Assembly (NCBI RefSeq): GCF_964340395.1
Contig: NC_135551.1
Coordinates: forward strand, 7,283,063-7,347,062
Direction: 5' to 3'
From: Glandiceps talaboti
Lineage: Eukaryota > Hemichordata > Enteropneusta > Spengelidae
DNA: 64,000 nucleotides
This document shows positions 40,726 to 53,517 of the stretch, in pieces. The notes beneath the pieces are model-generated. The model made no database searches. It had not been told where the DNA came from and was given only the letters and a program-made list of their open reading frames with translations. The translations under genes were made by a program, and so were the position numbers. Position 1 is the first letter of the stretch, and each line of letters begins with the position of its first letter.

Positions 40726-41844
40726 TTCTTTTCCTGTTATAAAAATCTGTTTATAATTTATTCTTTTTCACAAATAGAATGGCTAAGCTTATATAAGAAG
40801 TGTAATAAAATGTTTTTAACAACAACACACTGCAGCTGACATTATGTTATTCTGAATCTGAAATAAACTGATGAAATAGAGTATAGCAAGATGACGTCAC
40901 AGTGTCAGTTTCATGTATGGCTTCACTCCTGATTCCATCAAATAACGATGTAGGTTACAAGCTAGATCTGTACAGCAGTTTGAATTTCCCGCATTTGCAT
41001 AGATTAGCCGTAATCCTCTTTATATAGGGCAGTTCTGTCTTTAAATGTTTGTAAGACTTCTTGAAAAGGCAAAATAATGAGACATTATTAGTCTTTTAGA
41101 TCTTATGCGCTTGTTTTCTTTCTTGAGTGGTTCCTGTATACACTTCACTAGATTTGTGTCAGACAAAATCATTGTTTGTGAACTTAGTATATCAGTCAGG
41201 CAAAAGAATATATTCTGTAAACTCAGTAAATCGAATTCAAAAAGTCCACACTGAAATATCCATTTTGTTTGAGATCACTGCAAGCCTTCTACCATCGATC
41301 ATCTCTAACGATACAAGTTGTTCACTTAAATTATTTTTCAAAAGAGGTGCACATATAATCGATTCTAATATATGTTCTTAATTTCGAATCCTTTTATGAT
41401 GAAATAATTACGATAATATCTAATTCTGGAAATGCATGTAGAAATAAAACAAAAATGAAAGGCTTACTTCTTGCATGTGTTACAAGTTTTTATCGGACTA
41501 TAAACAAACCTGAATGAATTGAAAACAAGACACACATGTTGAGGTCAATTGATTTATGAGACAACACGATAAGTCGGGTCATGATATTTTATGTCATTAA
41601 GTGGAGGTCACGACTGTCGCAGTAAGTGATAAATTGCAACTTAGATGTTATCAGCTGCTATATTGATATGGGTGTTATTAATATAAGCTGTTGTTTTCTG
41701 AATCTAATTAACTCTATTTTTATTAACATCAAGGAAAGAAAGTGATCATTTGTATCAAAAGGATTGTTTATTAACTATTTTTGTATTATGGAATGAAGAT
41801 ATTCTGATTTTGGATTTGAATAAAATGTGGATTTTATGTTTTAG
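40723..41844. other. Noncoding; dispersed repeat at 41120-41500
   Basis: 41120-41500 carries the 'gtaaactcagtaaatcgaa...gtccacactgaaatatcca' repeat seen at 7.1-8.2 kb. Nothing else recognised. Confidence 0.4.
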
Positions 41845-41979
41845 ATATACACGAGGCTTGTTCTATTTTGGTCAGATTTTATCAGACTTGGAAGGAGGGG
41901 TTGTTGGAGTGTGTTCCTTGTGGCAAGAGGCAATAAGGGACGAATTCACATGCAAAAGAGAACATTGGTATTTTGACTG
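41845..41979 (+). CDS. Possible isolated exon, function unknown
   Basis: The acceptor TTTATGTTTTAG and donor GTAAGT (41980) frame one open reading of about 44 codons: YTRGLFYFGQILSDLEGG, then VCSLWQEAIRD and CKREHWYFD. Residue make-up looks protein-like and both splice sites are good. I find no partner exon nearby and recognise no family, so this may be a relic or chance. Confidence 0.35.
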
Positions 41980-42539
41980 TAAGTAACTTGAAGAACTGAA
42001 TTGAAACTCTCTCTCATGAACTAGCCTGTGTATAATTACCTCCATCAAACGTAAATCTCGAGTTGTAGTGAGTTTATCCCCAGGTCCTAACGAAGATTCT
42101 GGTACCGAGAAGTGGGGAATTCAGTGTGGAATGTAAAATTTTACTATTGGAACGGACAAGCCTTACAAGCCCAGACTAAGTGGTAACACATGTACGGAAA
42201 ATTTAAGTTTAGATATTGGGGTCTGATATAACATGTTAACTTTAAAAAGAACCGTTGTAAACATCCTAAACCTAGCTACATTCATGGCATGTAGATATAG
42301 ATATACTTTGTTGTATTCCCTGTATAAATGACATCTACAGATTGTTCCAAGAATGGCATTTATGACACCCCAATGGAATTCACGTATATTTAAGTCTCAG
42401 TCTCTGTTGCTAAATTTAAATATCTGTTTAGCGGTGCCTCTTTAACTTCCAGAGCAATAGTGAAAGAAAGAAAGAAATAAAGAAGGAACCCTGTCGCTCT
42501 TGGAAATAAAGAGACAGAACGAAAAATTCGGACTATTTC
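41980..42539. other. Noncoding; dispersed repeat at 42180-42420
   Basis: A repeat related to 7.1-7.7 kb ('cacatgtacggaaaatttaagttt', 'aattcacgtatatttaagt'), then a purine-rich (GAAA)n stretch near 42465. No gene. Confidence 0.4.
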
Positions 42540-43070
42540 TGTTTATTCGACTTTATAAATAACCGAATAAACAGAAAGAAAAACAAAGAACTCGAATTCT
42601 GACATCTGTGTAACAAAGCAACGCGAAAAGCTGCACATACTGCAAAACATAGTTTAATTTCCTTATGAAACATTTCTTAGATTATTGCATAAATAACTAT
42701 AGAAACTGCAAGTTTATAACGAAACAAAATTTAAATGCTTACTTCAAAATCAACAAATATGGAAACCATGACGATAAGTTTTTAATGAACCAAAACAGTT
42801 TTGTTTATCTCATCAAAACGTCATGGCAAGAAGAAATTTAGAAACTTTAAAACTTTAATTCTTGCTTCAAAATTAAGGTTCTACTTGTCAGCGTAACTCA
42901 GCCTGGCATAAATACACTTGTAAACCAGGTTTAAATTTACCATGTAAGAAAACCAAAAACTAAAAGTTAGAAACCAAAACGTTAACGACTGATTACCTCA
43001 AAATCAAAGATCTACTTGACAGCGTAATTTAGTCTCAGATTGGCATAATTACACTTGTAAACCATTGAAC

Positions 43071-43076
43071 TTTATT
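43071..43076 (-). promoter_or_regulatory. Polyadenylation signal of glycosyltransferase copy 2
   Basis: AATAAA on the - strand about 207 bp after the stop codon, in the same position as in copy 1. Confidence 0.5.
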
Positions 43077-43282
43077 TATAATGTAAGAAATTTTGCAGGT
43101 ACAGAAAACACTTACTTTTTACAATTATGTATGAGTAGGATACAGAGTTCGGCAGCTAGACAATATCTTAATAATCAAATTTCATATCATTTTGTACATA
43201 CATTGACAATAACTAAATGAACGTAAACAAATAGAAATAACACTAATTGCTGAACTTACACACACTGTCAGCAAATAATACA

Positions 43283-44197
43283 CTACTCAAGTAGCATGGC
43301 TGATCCATAATATATATATCTACACATTTCCCCAAAGGCATTTTGTAATGTTTTGATTGTCTCCTTGTTAAAAACTATTTTTTGTTTGAATCTTGAATTG
43401 TAAAAACGTATATAGATATGCATGGCGAAATGACCGTGATTCCAGTTATATTGTCCACGGAAAATGATATCCCAGTTATCCATGTTCGGTTGAATGAGGC
43501 TGTCTGGCTCAATGTGTAAGAGGTGCTTGTACTGCTTTGCTAATAAGTTCTGTTGTTTAACTGAGCTGCATCCCCAACACTTCGCGTTGTAGTTTTTATA
43601 ACTTTCATAGAATATCTGCAGGAATGTTGCATTTTTATTAGCGAGAATGATACAGTTCTGTACAGAAATAGCAAGCTCCCTCCCTACGGCGTAGTCATAG
43701 TAACGCAAGGGCTCTAGTGGTGCCAAAACAAATACGTCAGTATCGAGGTAAACACCTCCCCATTGTCTTAACACTTGTAACCTAGCAACATCAGCTGAAT
43801 GTTCCGGCCATTCTGGATTGAGCTTTTCGCCAAACACCATTTGTGGTCGTGACATGTTATGGATTTCCAATGTCGGTATTAGTGTCTTGGCCTCTTCCCA
43901 CAATTCACCTGTTGGTTCACAGTCCGTGTGAAAGAACATTTTCTCTGCCTTCATAGTTCTGTGTGCACTCAACATACTAACGAGATTTATGAAGTTGTAC
44001 TGGTGACAAGTGAACCAAATGTAGTGTGCGATGTTAGGTACAACGAAGTGATCGTGTGGTTCCAAAAAACCGAACTCTTCTCCTTTTCTGTCTGCAGACC
44101 CTGTAACCTTATAACGACTTAGCTGCTTCTGAAACTGTAGATTAATAAAATTGGCATTACTGATTACAATATAGTCACAAGGCATTTCGATTAGTTC
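43283..44197 (-). CDS. GT32-like glycosyltransferase, catalytic exon, copy 2
   Basis: Same structure as 11314-12228: VPNIAHYIWF, FHTDCEP, HSADVARLQVLRQWGG and the DTD motif in VYLDTDVFVL are all kept, and there is no stop or frameshift. Differences from copy 1 number about 16 in 306 and are scattered, some in pairs (GRASA/GRELA, LNQKW/LNPEW). None touches the DXD. The exon start is taken at the AG before 44197 because an in-frame stop lies two codons upstream of the GTG at 44203. Predicted Golgi, luminal, type II. Both copies look functional by sequence; substrate unknown. Confidence 0.85.
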   Translation of the reverse strand, partial: ELIEMPCDYIVISNANFINLQFQKQLSRYKVTGSADRKGEEFGFLEPHDHFVVPNIAHYIWFTCHQYNFINLVSMLSAHRTMKAEKMFFHTDCEPTGELWEEAKTLIPTLEIHNMSRPQMVFGEKLNPEWPEHSADVARLQVLRQWGGVYLDTDVFVLAPLEPLRYYDYAVGRELAISVQNCIILANKNATFLQIFYESYKNYNAKCWGCSSVKQQNLLAKQYKHLLHIEPDSLIQPNMDNWDIIFRGQYNWNHGHFAMHIYIRFYNSRFKQKIVFNKETIKTLQNAFGEMCRYIYYGSAMLLE

Positions 44198-45817
44198 CTT
44201 CACCCATTATCAGATCGTGAAATTCTTAGCTACTATCATGGGTACGTAACAGAATATAATTTTCCGATATTTGTAACTTTCCACAATTTTATTTCAGATG
44301 ATTTAGATTTCAGCAAAGTTTTGATGTGTCACGCGAGGTTACTGAGAAATTTTAGCTATCCTGTATTAATACGCGAATAGTATTCATATCATTAAGTTTC
44401 ATTAAAAGATTATCAGTGTCAAATAATGCCGAATTACAGGCAGCTGGAAGAGCAATGGCGCGATCACGTATTGTTTATCTATTTTTCATATTTGTCAATA
44501 TTATTTGCATATTAAGCCAATGACACGCTTCGCTAATTTATTTATGGTGTTGAATATTTCATCGTCCAATCATTTGAGTATTGTATGATTTATGTTGATA
44601 AGAATTAAAACTTTAAATAAAGTGTGGATTCACTTTAAAAGAGAGCAAACTGATGGGGAAAGCTAGGCCTGGACAAGGAGCTTCCATCTGTTCCAGGACC
44701 ATTGCTACTTCAATCAGATGTAATTCCCGTAAGGGCAAACCATTAATGTGTGTTCCTACACATATTGTTGGAATGCAAAATTCTGAGCTTGGCAAATTCA
44801 TTAATTATGCAAATGAACCATTACGAATATAACAAGTTTTAAAGGACACATGCACTTCTTTACCACTAATGCATATATTAGATTATCTGAAATTTATGGC
44901 TTGTATTCTAAAAATATTGCCTAATGTCCAAAAAAATGATTATTTATGCAAATTACACATCACAATTAAAAAGTGCAAAAAACTACATGAGACGTGTGCT
45001 TTGTTATGGTTGATGTAAGTTACATGCAATTTGAAGTTTACATTCTTAATTACCAAAAATGATTAAATATGCATATTTATCATTAAACTAAAGGCTAATC
45101 AAACGCTTTATAGTAAATGTGAGCTTTGTTATGTTGATATATGATGTACCACAATATATGAAATATGGCCTAATTATCAAAAGTCATTAATTATTCAAAT
45201 GACATATTACTATCTAAAACTATAACAGTTGTGCATGGAGTTATCGTCAATGAATATATCATTGCCGGAAATCATTAATTTATGCAAATTATTCACTAAA
45301 ACTAAATGCTATGTCATCAATAACCAAAATGTGCACATTATTGTGGTTTATATATACCAAACTATGGGAAATTTGAAGCCTGCATTCTTAAGAATTAGCC
45401 TAATTACCGAAAATCATTGCTCATCATGATTAAGACACTGTGTCAACGGGCTCAATATGATATGTGTGTTTTGTTACGCTTGATAATATGTGTCAAATTA
45501 TATGGAATTAGAAAATTGCATTCTTAAGATGTAGCTTAATTACTGAAAATCAGAAAGTCTGTCTGATATATAAATCGTCGTAGTTGTCAGTCAATGTGAT
45601 GAGACGTGGTAGCCAGTCGATGTTGCGTCAGTCAATATGCGATAATCTGACATGGGTTCGGTAGTTAGTCGTTGCACATACATGTATCATACATATATTA
45701 TATATAGAAACAAATGGACACGTAGCCGTGTATACATAAATATGTACATTAAAGCAGTGGGAAAATATTATTTTGTTTTTCTACTTTATAGTGTGAAAAT
45801 ATACATTCATTGCTATT

Positions 45818-45857
<40 letters not shown>

Positions 45858-46035
45858 GGTGGTGGTGGTTGTTGTATGAAGAGCAGTTCATATAACTTTG
45901 GTCTTGAACCTATAGCTAATATTTTGCTAAATATTTCCTTTGGAAAGAAAGAAGGGGTGTACTTGTATACTCAAAACGCAACGATCTACATCACCTTGGA
46001 TCGAATTTTACCAAAAAACGACAGGAAAAACTCAC
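44198..46035 (-). other. Intron of glycosyltransferase copy 2
   Basis: Holds the 120-130-bp degenerate array (44795-45570), a short TA run (about 45700) and (TTG)n/(TGG)n at 45820-45868. Nothing coding. Confidence 0.7.
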
Positions 46036-46224
46036 CAGAACACTTTGATTGATATGAGGTACATTTTTAATGTTCATGAGCTCCAGGGCTTCGTCGATAA
46101 TGAAATATAGAGCCACGGTGATAATTATAATTGATATAATCGCCCAATATTTCTGTTGTTTGCCAAAATGAGGCTTGCACATGTTTGTTTTAATCATACT
46201 GACTCCCCGTAAGCGAGAATTCAT
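46036..46224 (-). CDS. Glycosyltransferase exon 1 (membrane anchor), copy 2
   Basis: The ATG at 46224 opens 63 codons to donor GTGAGT, phase 0, as in copy 1. Tail MNSRLRGVSMIKTN, the same membrane segment, then a stem start with changes at the flank of the anchor (CQRWK becomes GKQQK) and in the stem (EPLEMTNIKNE becomes EALELMNIKNV). The longer ORF upstream of this ATG only reads through the (GAT)n tract. Confidence 0.8.
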
Positions 46225-46349
46225 CCGAAACCTGAAACCTGATATGATAAGAATAAGTTTGTGTAAATTTTCAAAAACGACGATAGCAACCATCAGCCCA
46301 ATTGTATAGGACAGGAAGGGGTAAAGAATAACAATTGTATGTAAATGAG

Positions 46350-46356
46350 ATGATGT

Positions 46357-46402
<46 letters not shown>

Positions 46403-46460
46403 GGTGATGATGACAATGATGATGATGATGATGATGATGATAATGATGATGATGATAATG

Positions 46461-46492
<32 letters not shown>

Positions 46493-46512
46493 AATGATGA
46501 TGATGACGATGT
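46350..46512. repeat. (GAT)n/(GGT)n microsatellite
   Basis: A trinucleotide tract upstream of glycosyltransferase copy 2, with internal GTGGTG and AATGAT blocks. The poly-Met and poly-Ser ORFs are artefacts. Confidence 0.95.
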
Positions 46513-48229
46513 TCGAAGTTCGTTTACGGTGATGTTGATCCTTCCGATGTCGCTACTTGCATTCAAGTTAGTATAGAAAGGAAATGATATCAAGCGGAGA
46601 TCAAGCATTCAAAGACATTTTATACCAGTGATAAGTGGTAGTCATGGTGTTAAATCGAAATAATATCAAAAATACTTGCCCAGTGGTTAAACACTTCGTC
46701 GCGTCGCAAGCAGTAACCTTTACATATACCAACGTGTCAAGTGATGTTTGATAAATGATGTTTGTATTGTTAAACCTTATGTCCACATGCTACGATGCTA
46801 TTTCTGCTATACACGAGACTGTTATTTCCATGGGGTACGCATGCGTATTGCCATTCAAGTGAAAGCATAATATATGTTCGTAAAACTTTAATTTGTGTGC
46901 GTAAAATTTCATTTTGTTGCAGTCCAACTCTCAGTATCGTTGTCCCTGCAGGCTAGGCTTGGGGGTGAGGGTATAGTGACGTATTTCTTTTAGAAAGTGA
47001 AACTACTAACGAGGCATCAGATTAAAATATTTTTATATCCGTTTGTAAACACTCTACAGATTATTTTTTCTGTAAGATGCCTCGTTGGTAGTTTCACTTC
47101 CTAAAAGAAATGTCTTTTTTTTCACCCCGACTTATACTGTTAACGTTATTTGTATTTTCTATTGTCTACAGGCCTGTAGGTATCATAGTGAATATATATA
47201 TATATCAGATTAAAAATGGCAGCCAATAGCATGACTTCAGTTTATATACAATAAGAGAAAGTCTATAACTTGACAAATAAGCAACACTTGAGACTAGTCT
47301 CTCCAGCGTTTAGACTAGCCCTGCATCATATTGATATATGTTGGATTTGACGCATTCTATACCTTTATTAACAACTATTAGTATCGTAAGATATTTTCGA
47401 AAAATACATAAACTAATTAACTAATCTCATTATAGCCTCGCCCACTTTTTCTTCTCTCGATCCTTTGTTGTGTATGGAGTCTTGCCACCATCCCTACAAA
47501 CCTTGGTATTTTATTTTACTGCAAAATGTATTGTTCTCATGTCAAGATCCCTTAATCCCCAACCTACGGTAATTATATAATGAGCGAGCTCACTTTCATA
47601 TGAACGACGAGAACTCACCTCAGATATCAGTCTTCCTTCAGCAGTATAGTGGAACAGGTAGTCGTTTCTATAGATTGAACTTTACACTGGTACATACTTC
47701 ATATTACATTTTTATCTTGCTTCTGTTTGTATTGTAAAATGAATTATGTGACCCTTCCTGATCGGCAATGCTTCATTGCAGACCAAACCCTCTTATGTAA
47801 GAGTATGGCACTTCTAGAATTGGCTGTTCATGCCATTCGTTCTGTCCATTAGTTGGACGAGTTGGTAGGTACGTAAGGGGGGGGGGGGGGTAAAGGGTAA
47901 AGGTTGTCATACCTTTTCTAAAAGCTCAGAATTTGAAAATGTTTGCTGTACTTAAAATATATATAAAAAGTAGCATTAAGCTTACAAAACAGGTACCGTG
48001 GCAACCACCTTCAAAATTTACCAGAGTTCTGCTGGGCAATGAATTTTGAACAACTGTCGGTTATAAGCCAATAGTAAAATGTTGCATTGATAAATATCCT
48101 GTTTTATCTTTTAATTACAGTGATATGAAATGATACTATGAAAGAAGAAACCACTATGAACATGATGCCAAGAATGATCAGATAATGTCAAGAAAAGTTG
48201 CATTAATTTGTTGGAAAATTTGCATACCA
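46513..48229. other. Noncoding duplicated sequence
   Basis: Counterpart of 16.0-17.8 kb and 36.2-38.1 kb. A poly-G tract is at 47877-47890. The empty site of the 18.4-kb insertion lies at about 47109-47124. No gene. Confidence 0.6.
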
Positions 48230-49241
48230 TTTTGGAATGTTTTATTCATTTCTCTAATAATCCCTGTTGTTATCTTTGCAATACACGTCATTTGGCTGTT
48301 GCTGTGAGCGTGGTCTTGTTAACATTGCTAGGTACATTTACATAGATTTTTTAATGTTTGTTCTTTTGCCTATTAATCCCTATTGTTATCTTTGCAATAC
48401 GTGTGATTATTTGGCTGTTGATATGGGCATGGTGTTCTTGCCAGGCATATTTGCATACACTTTTGGAATGTTTGCTCACTTGTCTAAAACTCACTGTTAT
48501 CGTTGTAAAAGACATCTCCATTTGGCTGTTGCTATGGGTGTGGTCATTGTTGCTAGGGATATTTGTATATATTTTTTGCCTACCAGATGATGTTGTCATT
48601 TTAGCAAAATAAAATGGCATTTGGTTGTTGCTAAGTGTGTGGTTATGGTGGCTAGGGCCAACTGTGTCTAAATATTTTGCAGAAAATCTGTAGAATAACA
48701 CTTCTAGAAACATCTCACCAAGTTTCAGTCTCATTAACCAAGTTTGTTTGGAGATATATGTGTTTGACCAAACTTCACATTTTTACACCTAATTTGGATA
48801 TTGTTGTTGAGATCATTTTATATGCTTAATATGTCTTCATCTATACACCACTAGATGCATCTCTATTACATTTCAGCCCAATCTGCTCGATACGTTTGGA
48901 ATTAAAAGGTTTTTTTTTTTTACCAAAAGACACATTTTAAGCCCTAATTTGCATATTACTGCTGGAATCATCATGTCATGAACAAATCTTAATCTACACA
49001 CCCCAAAAAACGTTTCCACCAAATTTCAGACCAATCTGACCAGTAGTTTTTGAATTTAAGTTTTTTGACCAAAAAATACATTTTTTATCCAAATTTCATA
49101 CCTGTGATGCGATCATTTTGCTTTGGACAATTTCCCAACTAGACACCAAAAGTAATGTCCCCGCCAAATACCAAGGTAATCAGTCTGGCTTTTTTAGTTT
49201 AAGTTGTCCACGCACGCACGCACGCACACATACATACATGC

Positions 49242-49273
<32 letters not shown>
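48230..49273 (+). repeat. Copy 2 of the 110-bp tandem repeat and of the palindrome-ended repeat
   Basis: 48230-48660 is the about 110-bp array. 48660-49273 is the dispersed repeat ending in (CACG)n and (CAGA)n (49211-49273). The terminal palindrome present at 39235-39247 is missing here and the CAGA run joins directly to 'ttgtattcctggtatgg'. Confidence 0.7.
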
Positions 49274-49274
<1 letters not shown>

Positions 49275-50658
49275 TTGTATTCCTGGTATGGTTTACAATT
49301 CACAGACACTGGCACCAGTCCCTTAGGATTTTTTTTGTCTAATCTTCTTTAGCTGTCTTGAATTTGTTATTCATTTCAAAGTCAAGTCAAGTCAAAGTCA
49401 AGTCGTAGATGTAAGTTATAGTGTTAACTGTACTTAGTATACCAGTAATTCAGGCAAAACTATATTTTCTGTACACTCGGTAAATCTAAAGACTTAGCTA
49501 TTTCAAAAAAATTCAACAAGTCAATACGTAAATAATTGTTTATGAGGCCACTGACAAAGCTTCTACCATATCTTCTGTCACCATGCAAACTTGTATGTTA
49601 AATCAATGATCGGAAGTGAATTGATTCAAATACACATTCTGAAAGTAACAAACGATTATATCGCGTCTTTTAATGTCATGATTTGGGGATAGATCATTTT
49701 TTGAAATACAAAGTAAACTTAAATACCACCACTAGAGGGCAATACCCACGTATGCCAATTAAGTAAATCTACATGCATTGTACTTGAGGATCTGACATTG
49801 CATTTTTAGTCAAAATAAATTGAAAGGCTTACATCATGCATGTACGGAAAGTTTTACTTTGCACATAATGGTTTCTGTCTGATATAATATATTAACTTAA
49901 ATAAAGAACCGTTGTAAATATCTTAACATTTGTATCACATTCAATACAGACATTACTATTATAATAAGTAAACTGACAAATTATTCCCGAATGAAGCAAC
50001 ACATTTAATAATTTATATTCAATAGCTTACACAGGTACCAATGTCGAAATTCAGCACCCGTGTGATATTTATAAGTGTAACACGATAGCAAAAATGGTGT
50101 GTCCTTTCTTGTGACGAACACTGGAAATAAAAACATTGACCTTAGCCAACCATGCTAACCTCTGTCATATCACCTTACATAAATAATCAAATACATTATT
50201 AATCATCAAGTTAATGATGATAAATTGACTTGGAACACAAGAAGTTGGTTATTCCACCCCTACCACCACCCACCTCCCTGGCATGAAATCAAATCATCTC
50301 AAGATCAACCGTGACAGGTAGGGGTATGTTAACTCTGTACATGTTGAACACTGTGTCAACATTTTGTGTACATAATTATGGTCGATGTTATTTATGCATA
50401 AATCATTCGTTATCACTGAATTCCAGGGCTATTGACAAATTAAATGACCCGTCCGAAATTTAGGCCTACCCTCTTTGAGCCTGACAGATAGTATCAAAGA
50501 CTGCCAGAAACCTGAAACACATACGGGTACAATCAAGGCTTAGCTTACAATCCTAAGTAATGGTTTCTTCGAATGTATGCGAACCGCTAAGACCGGTTGT
50601 CGCCCCTCACTCTAGTTATAGGCTTTTAGATTCTCTTCTGCTTGCGACTATTTTTCAG
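49274..50658. other. Noncoding; end of the segmental duplication, then unique sequence
   Basis: Similarity to copy 1 ends near 50300. 50301-50658 has no feature apart from the acceptor-like TATTTTTCAG that ends it. Confidence 0.5.
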
Positions 50659-51609
50659 ATCCTGCGACCTCAGTGTAATCCAACCATCTCTTCGTGTCTT
50701 CCATAAGGGTTGACGGTAAACGAATACCGATTAGACATACGAACAGTACATAAAAAGTTATGCGAGTACTGAGTGTTGAAGGTGACATATCGGAAAACAT
50801 AATCGAAGTTTACCATCCACATAATTCTTGCAATACAGTCGTCTACATCGTACATGGATCCCGATGTAACATCGACACTGAATGGATGGCTGACATGAAA
50901 GATGCTGTTTTAAAAAGACAAGAAATTGACACGGTTAACATGATTGGATGGGGAAAGGGTGCTGATATATAGGTACCCCTTGTTATCCATAGGCAGCATC
51001 TAATACACAGGAGGTAGGTCAGTGAACTCTTTGCATCACGGCTTGATAGGCACAGATCTGTTCTCTAACACTTCAGAGTTTGGGAATTGGGTACAGCCTT
51101 GGTGCAGCCTCGGTCTAGCTTGTCGAACAGGCAATGCTCGACGTCGCCGGATTTTCAACCGTATCACAGTTTTACACCCAGCCGTACCGTGCTTTGAAAA
51201 TTTACAGTCATGATAAACGTCTAAACAAGTACAATGCTGAGATGGTAGATGTTATTCACACTGATGGGTACACAAAGCCCCCATCTCAAGTGCCATAATA
51301 GATGTTACGCTCCATAGTACACTCATTCCACTTGGTACTGTCGACTTCTATCCTAACTATGGTTATCATCAGCCTGGTCCTAATGACGCGAAAGGCGACA
51401 ACCATCATCGAGCGGACGTTTGAATACTTCACCTGGAGTATTTTATATGAAGGGTCGTTTAAGACAGATGACATTTTAGATGGTGAACCCTCTTATGAGA
51501 TAGCATTCGTGCGTGTAGGCGTGAAGCTGATCAAATGGGGGTACTTTGCGAAAAAAGGAGTCTCGTGTTAACTATTATCTTAGAACTTTTCCTGAAGAAC
51601 TATGTGACA

Positions 51610-51612
<3 letters not shown>
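50659..51612 (+). pseudogene. Pancreatic-lipase-family pseudogene, + strand copy
   Basis: Begins after TATTTTTCAG (50649-50658). Recognisable lipase segments in order, in shifting frames: VVYIVHG with the region before the oxyanion site (about 50849), IDTVNMIGWGKGAD (about 50927), RTGNARRRRIFNRIT (about 51124), MVDVIHTDG with the catalytic Asp (about 51243), GTVDFYPNYG (about 51334), EYFTWSI (about 51421) and YYLRTFPEE (about 51570). The GHSLGAH stretch with the nucleophile Ser is destroyed and several frameshifts and stops are present. No introns interrupt these segments. It is cut off by a (TA)n tract. Confidence 0.85.

Positions 51613-51662
<50 letters not shown>
51612..51662. repeat. (TA)n microsatellite
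   Basis: About 50 bp at the 3' edge of the lipase pseudogene. No hammerhead motif alongside. A (CA)n run follows at 51722-51750. Confidence 0.95.
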
Positions 51663-51668
<6 letters not shown>

Positions 51669-52149
51669 AATTCTAGCCTACAAAATTGTACCGATAATCT
51701 AGTACGGCTCATCATGAATTTGACACACACACACACACACACACACACATCCCCTCACACACATAGAGAGTGCATGTGGGAGTGTGTAAACTAGAAATAT
51801 CATAATGTAATTTTTTTTACTTTCACATGGGAACAAAAACAAATTGTATGTTTCTGATAACCCGACCGATCCTAGTTTAAGCTACCGACTCTAAACATTT
51901 CTTAAACATTGTCAACAAAAACTGAAGTAATTCTATGTCTTCTTTTCAATGATCTTTATGTATGTCTGTTTTCTTTCCCCTGTCATGTCTGTACATATTT
52001 CATCTAACTATCACAGAAGGGGTATTCTGACCAACATTTCGTTTGTTTATGGGTCGAAGCATATTTTGTCCAACAACAAAAACAGTTGACCTACCTATCA
52101 TACATTCAGATGCCACGTTATCGGAAACAAACTCGTTTATCATGACGTT
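51663..52149. other. Spacer between the two lipase copies
   Basis: Contains the dispersed repeat 51857-51960 shared with 10617-10720. No gene. Confidence 0.5.
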
Positions 52150-52426
52150 TATCGTGATTGTAATTTTCAAAGCACGGTCCGGCTGGGTCTAGCTAGACCA
52201 GTGATACGATTGAAAATCTGGCGACGTCGAGCATTGGATGTTCGACAAGCTTTACCGACGACATGAGCACCAAGGCTGTGGCCGATTCCGTGAATCTTAA
52301 GTGTTGGAACATTTCCATATTGATCAAGCCGTGATACAAAGAGCCCTAACCACCGACCTACCGCCTGTGTGTTAGATGCCGCCTGTGAATAATTAGGGAT
52401 ACCTATGTCGGCATCTTTTCCCATCC
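52150..52426 (-). pseudogene. Lipase-family pseudogene, - strand copy, part 2 (downstream of the LINE)
   Basis: The - strand reads GKDADIGIPNYSQA, then VGRWLGLFVSRLDQYG and IHGIGHSLGAHVVG, which holds the GHSLG nucleophile elbow intact, followed by ARRRQIFNRITGL. It then loses frame (ARPSRTVL, stop) where PAVPCFE would be expected, and no later lipase segments follow. Joined to 54988-55269 across the LINE. This copy keeps the Ser motif that the + strand copy lost. Confidence 0.85.
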
Positions 52427-53517
52427 AACACCTCCACAGGGGTGGAGGTGTTGGAGCATATATCTCTTCGTCTATAAAGTATAAAGTTTTACAAGCTGAG
52501 GTTGTTCATGCTGAGACACTTTGGTTGGAGACATGTATTGAGAACCAGAAAGTCGTCATAGGTATAATCTATAGGCGCCCAAACACAAACTTAACAGAGT
52601 TTCAAACCAATTTAATTGAAGTGTTAAACACTTTCAAACTAGACAAATCACAGTGTATTATAATGGGTGATTTTAATATTGACTTAAATAACCCAAATAT
52701 GAATTCAGAAATGTTTCTAGGCAGCATGAATTGCTTATGTTTACACCAACTCATAACCTCGCCAACCAGAGTGACCAGCACATCTAGCACGTTAATAGAT
52801 CATGTTTATACAAATATATGTTCCAACACAATCCAAAGTGGTACTATTATGACAGATGTTTCAGATCACTTTCCGGTATTTGCTGTATTTGAGAACTTAC
52901 TTTCCAAAGATACTACGAGTAATTGTAAACATATATACTACAGATGTTACAGTAAGTACGATGTAGAATTATTTCGTAGACATCTCACCGGAATAAACTG
53001 GGACGATGTATATAATTGTTCAGATGTAAACTCTGCATACGACAAATTTAGTTCAATTTTCATTGCAGCCTGTGATAAGCACGCGCCAAATATTTCAAGA
53101 AATACTAAAAGGCCAAGGACTAATAAACCTTGGATCACACGAGCTATCAAGAAATCAATTAATAGAAAACATAAATTGTACGTTAATGTTATCAAATCAA
53201 ATTTCAAACCTTGTATTGTCAGTAAATATAAGAACTATAGAAATGTTTTAACTTCTGTCCTCAGGGATGCAAAAAAGATGTACTATGGTAATTTATTTTT
53301 TAAGAACAAAGGTAACATGAAGAAAACTTGGAATGTAATTAATGATGTTCTCGGTAAGAGGAATGGTAATGTCAAGGATAATCTACCTGACAAACTCATA
53401 ATTGCTTCAGACGGAAACCAATGTGAATACACCTCTCCACAGGATATTGTATCAGGTTTCAATGATTTCTTTGTGAATATAGGCCCACGACTTGCTAGTA
53501 ATATGTCAAAAGTATAG
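52427..53517 (+). pseudogene. LINE ORF: C-terminal part of AP endonuclease and linker
   Basis: Open for about 360 codons. RGGGVGAYIS marks the middle of an APE-type endonuclease; the N-terminal catalytic Asn/Glu part is missing. GIIYRRP, IIMGDFNIDL, STLIDHVYTN and SDHFPVF (the catalytic His with Asp) follow. A basic linker then runs to FNDFFVNIGPRLASN, the usual run-up to reverse transcriptase. The first methionine lies in lipase sequence and is not a real start. Confidence 0.9.

Larger units (their letters stand above)
42540..50300. repeat. Segmental duplication copy 2 (uninterrupted)
   Basis: Continuous counterpart of 10723-17781 plus 36185-40326. The join at about 47109-47124 ('aaatgtctttttttttcaccc') is the empty site of the 18.4-kb insertion. 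It has its own extra sequence, for example about 42760-42940 (an additional unit of the 3' flank) and extra intron repeat units at 45262-45560. Confidence 0.85.

Noticed and set aside
45991-46608. 205-codon ORF with poly-Ser on the - strand
   Set aside because: Only its glycosyltransferase exon 1 part (46036-46224) is real; the rest reads a (GAT)n tract and runs past the splice donor.
51612-51662. (TA)n tract as a further hammerhead-element site
   Set aside because: Neither flank has a palindrome, CTGATGA/GAAA pair or the AGTGCTC side module.
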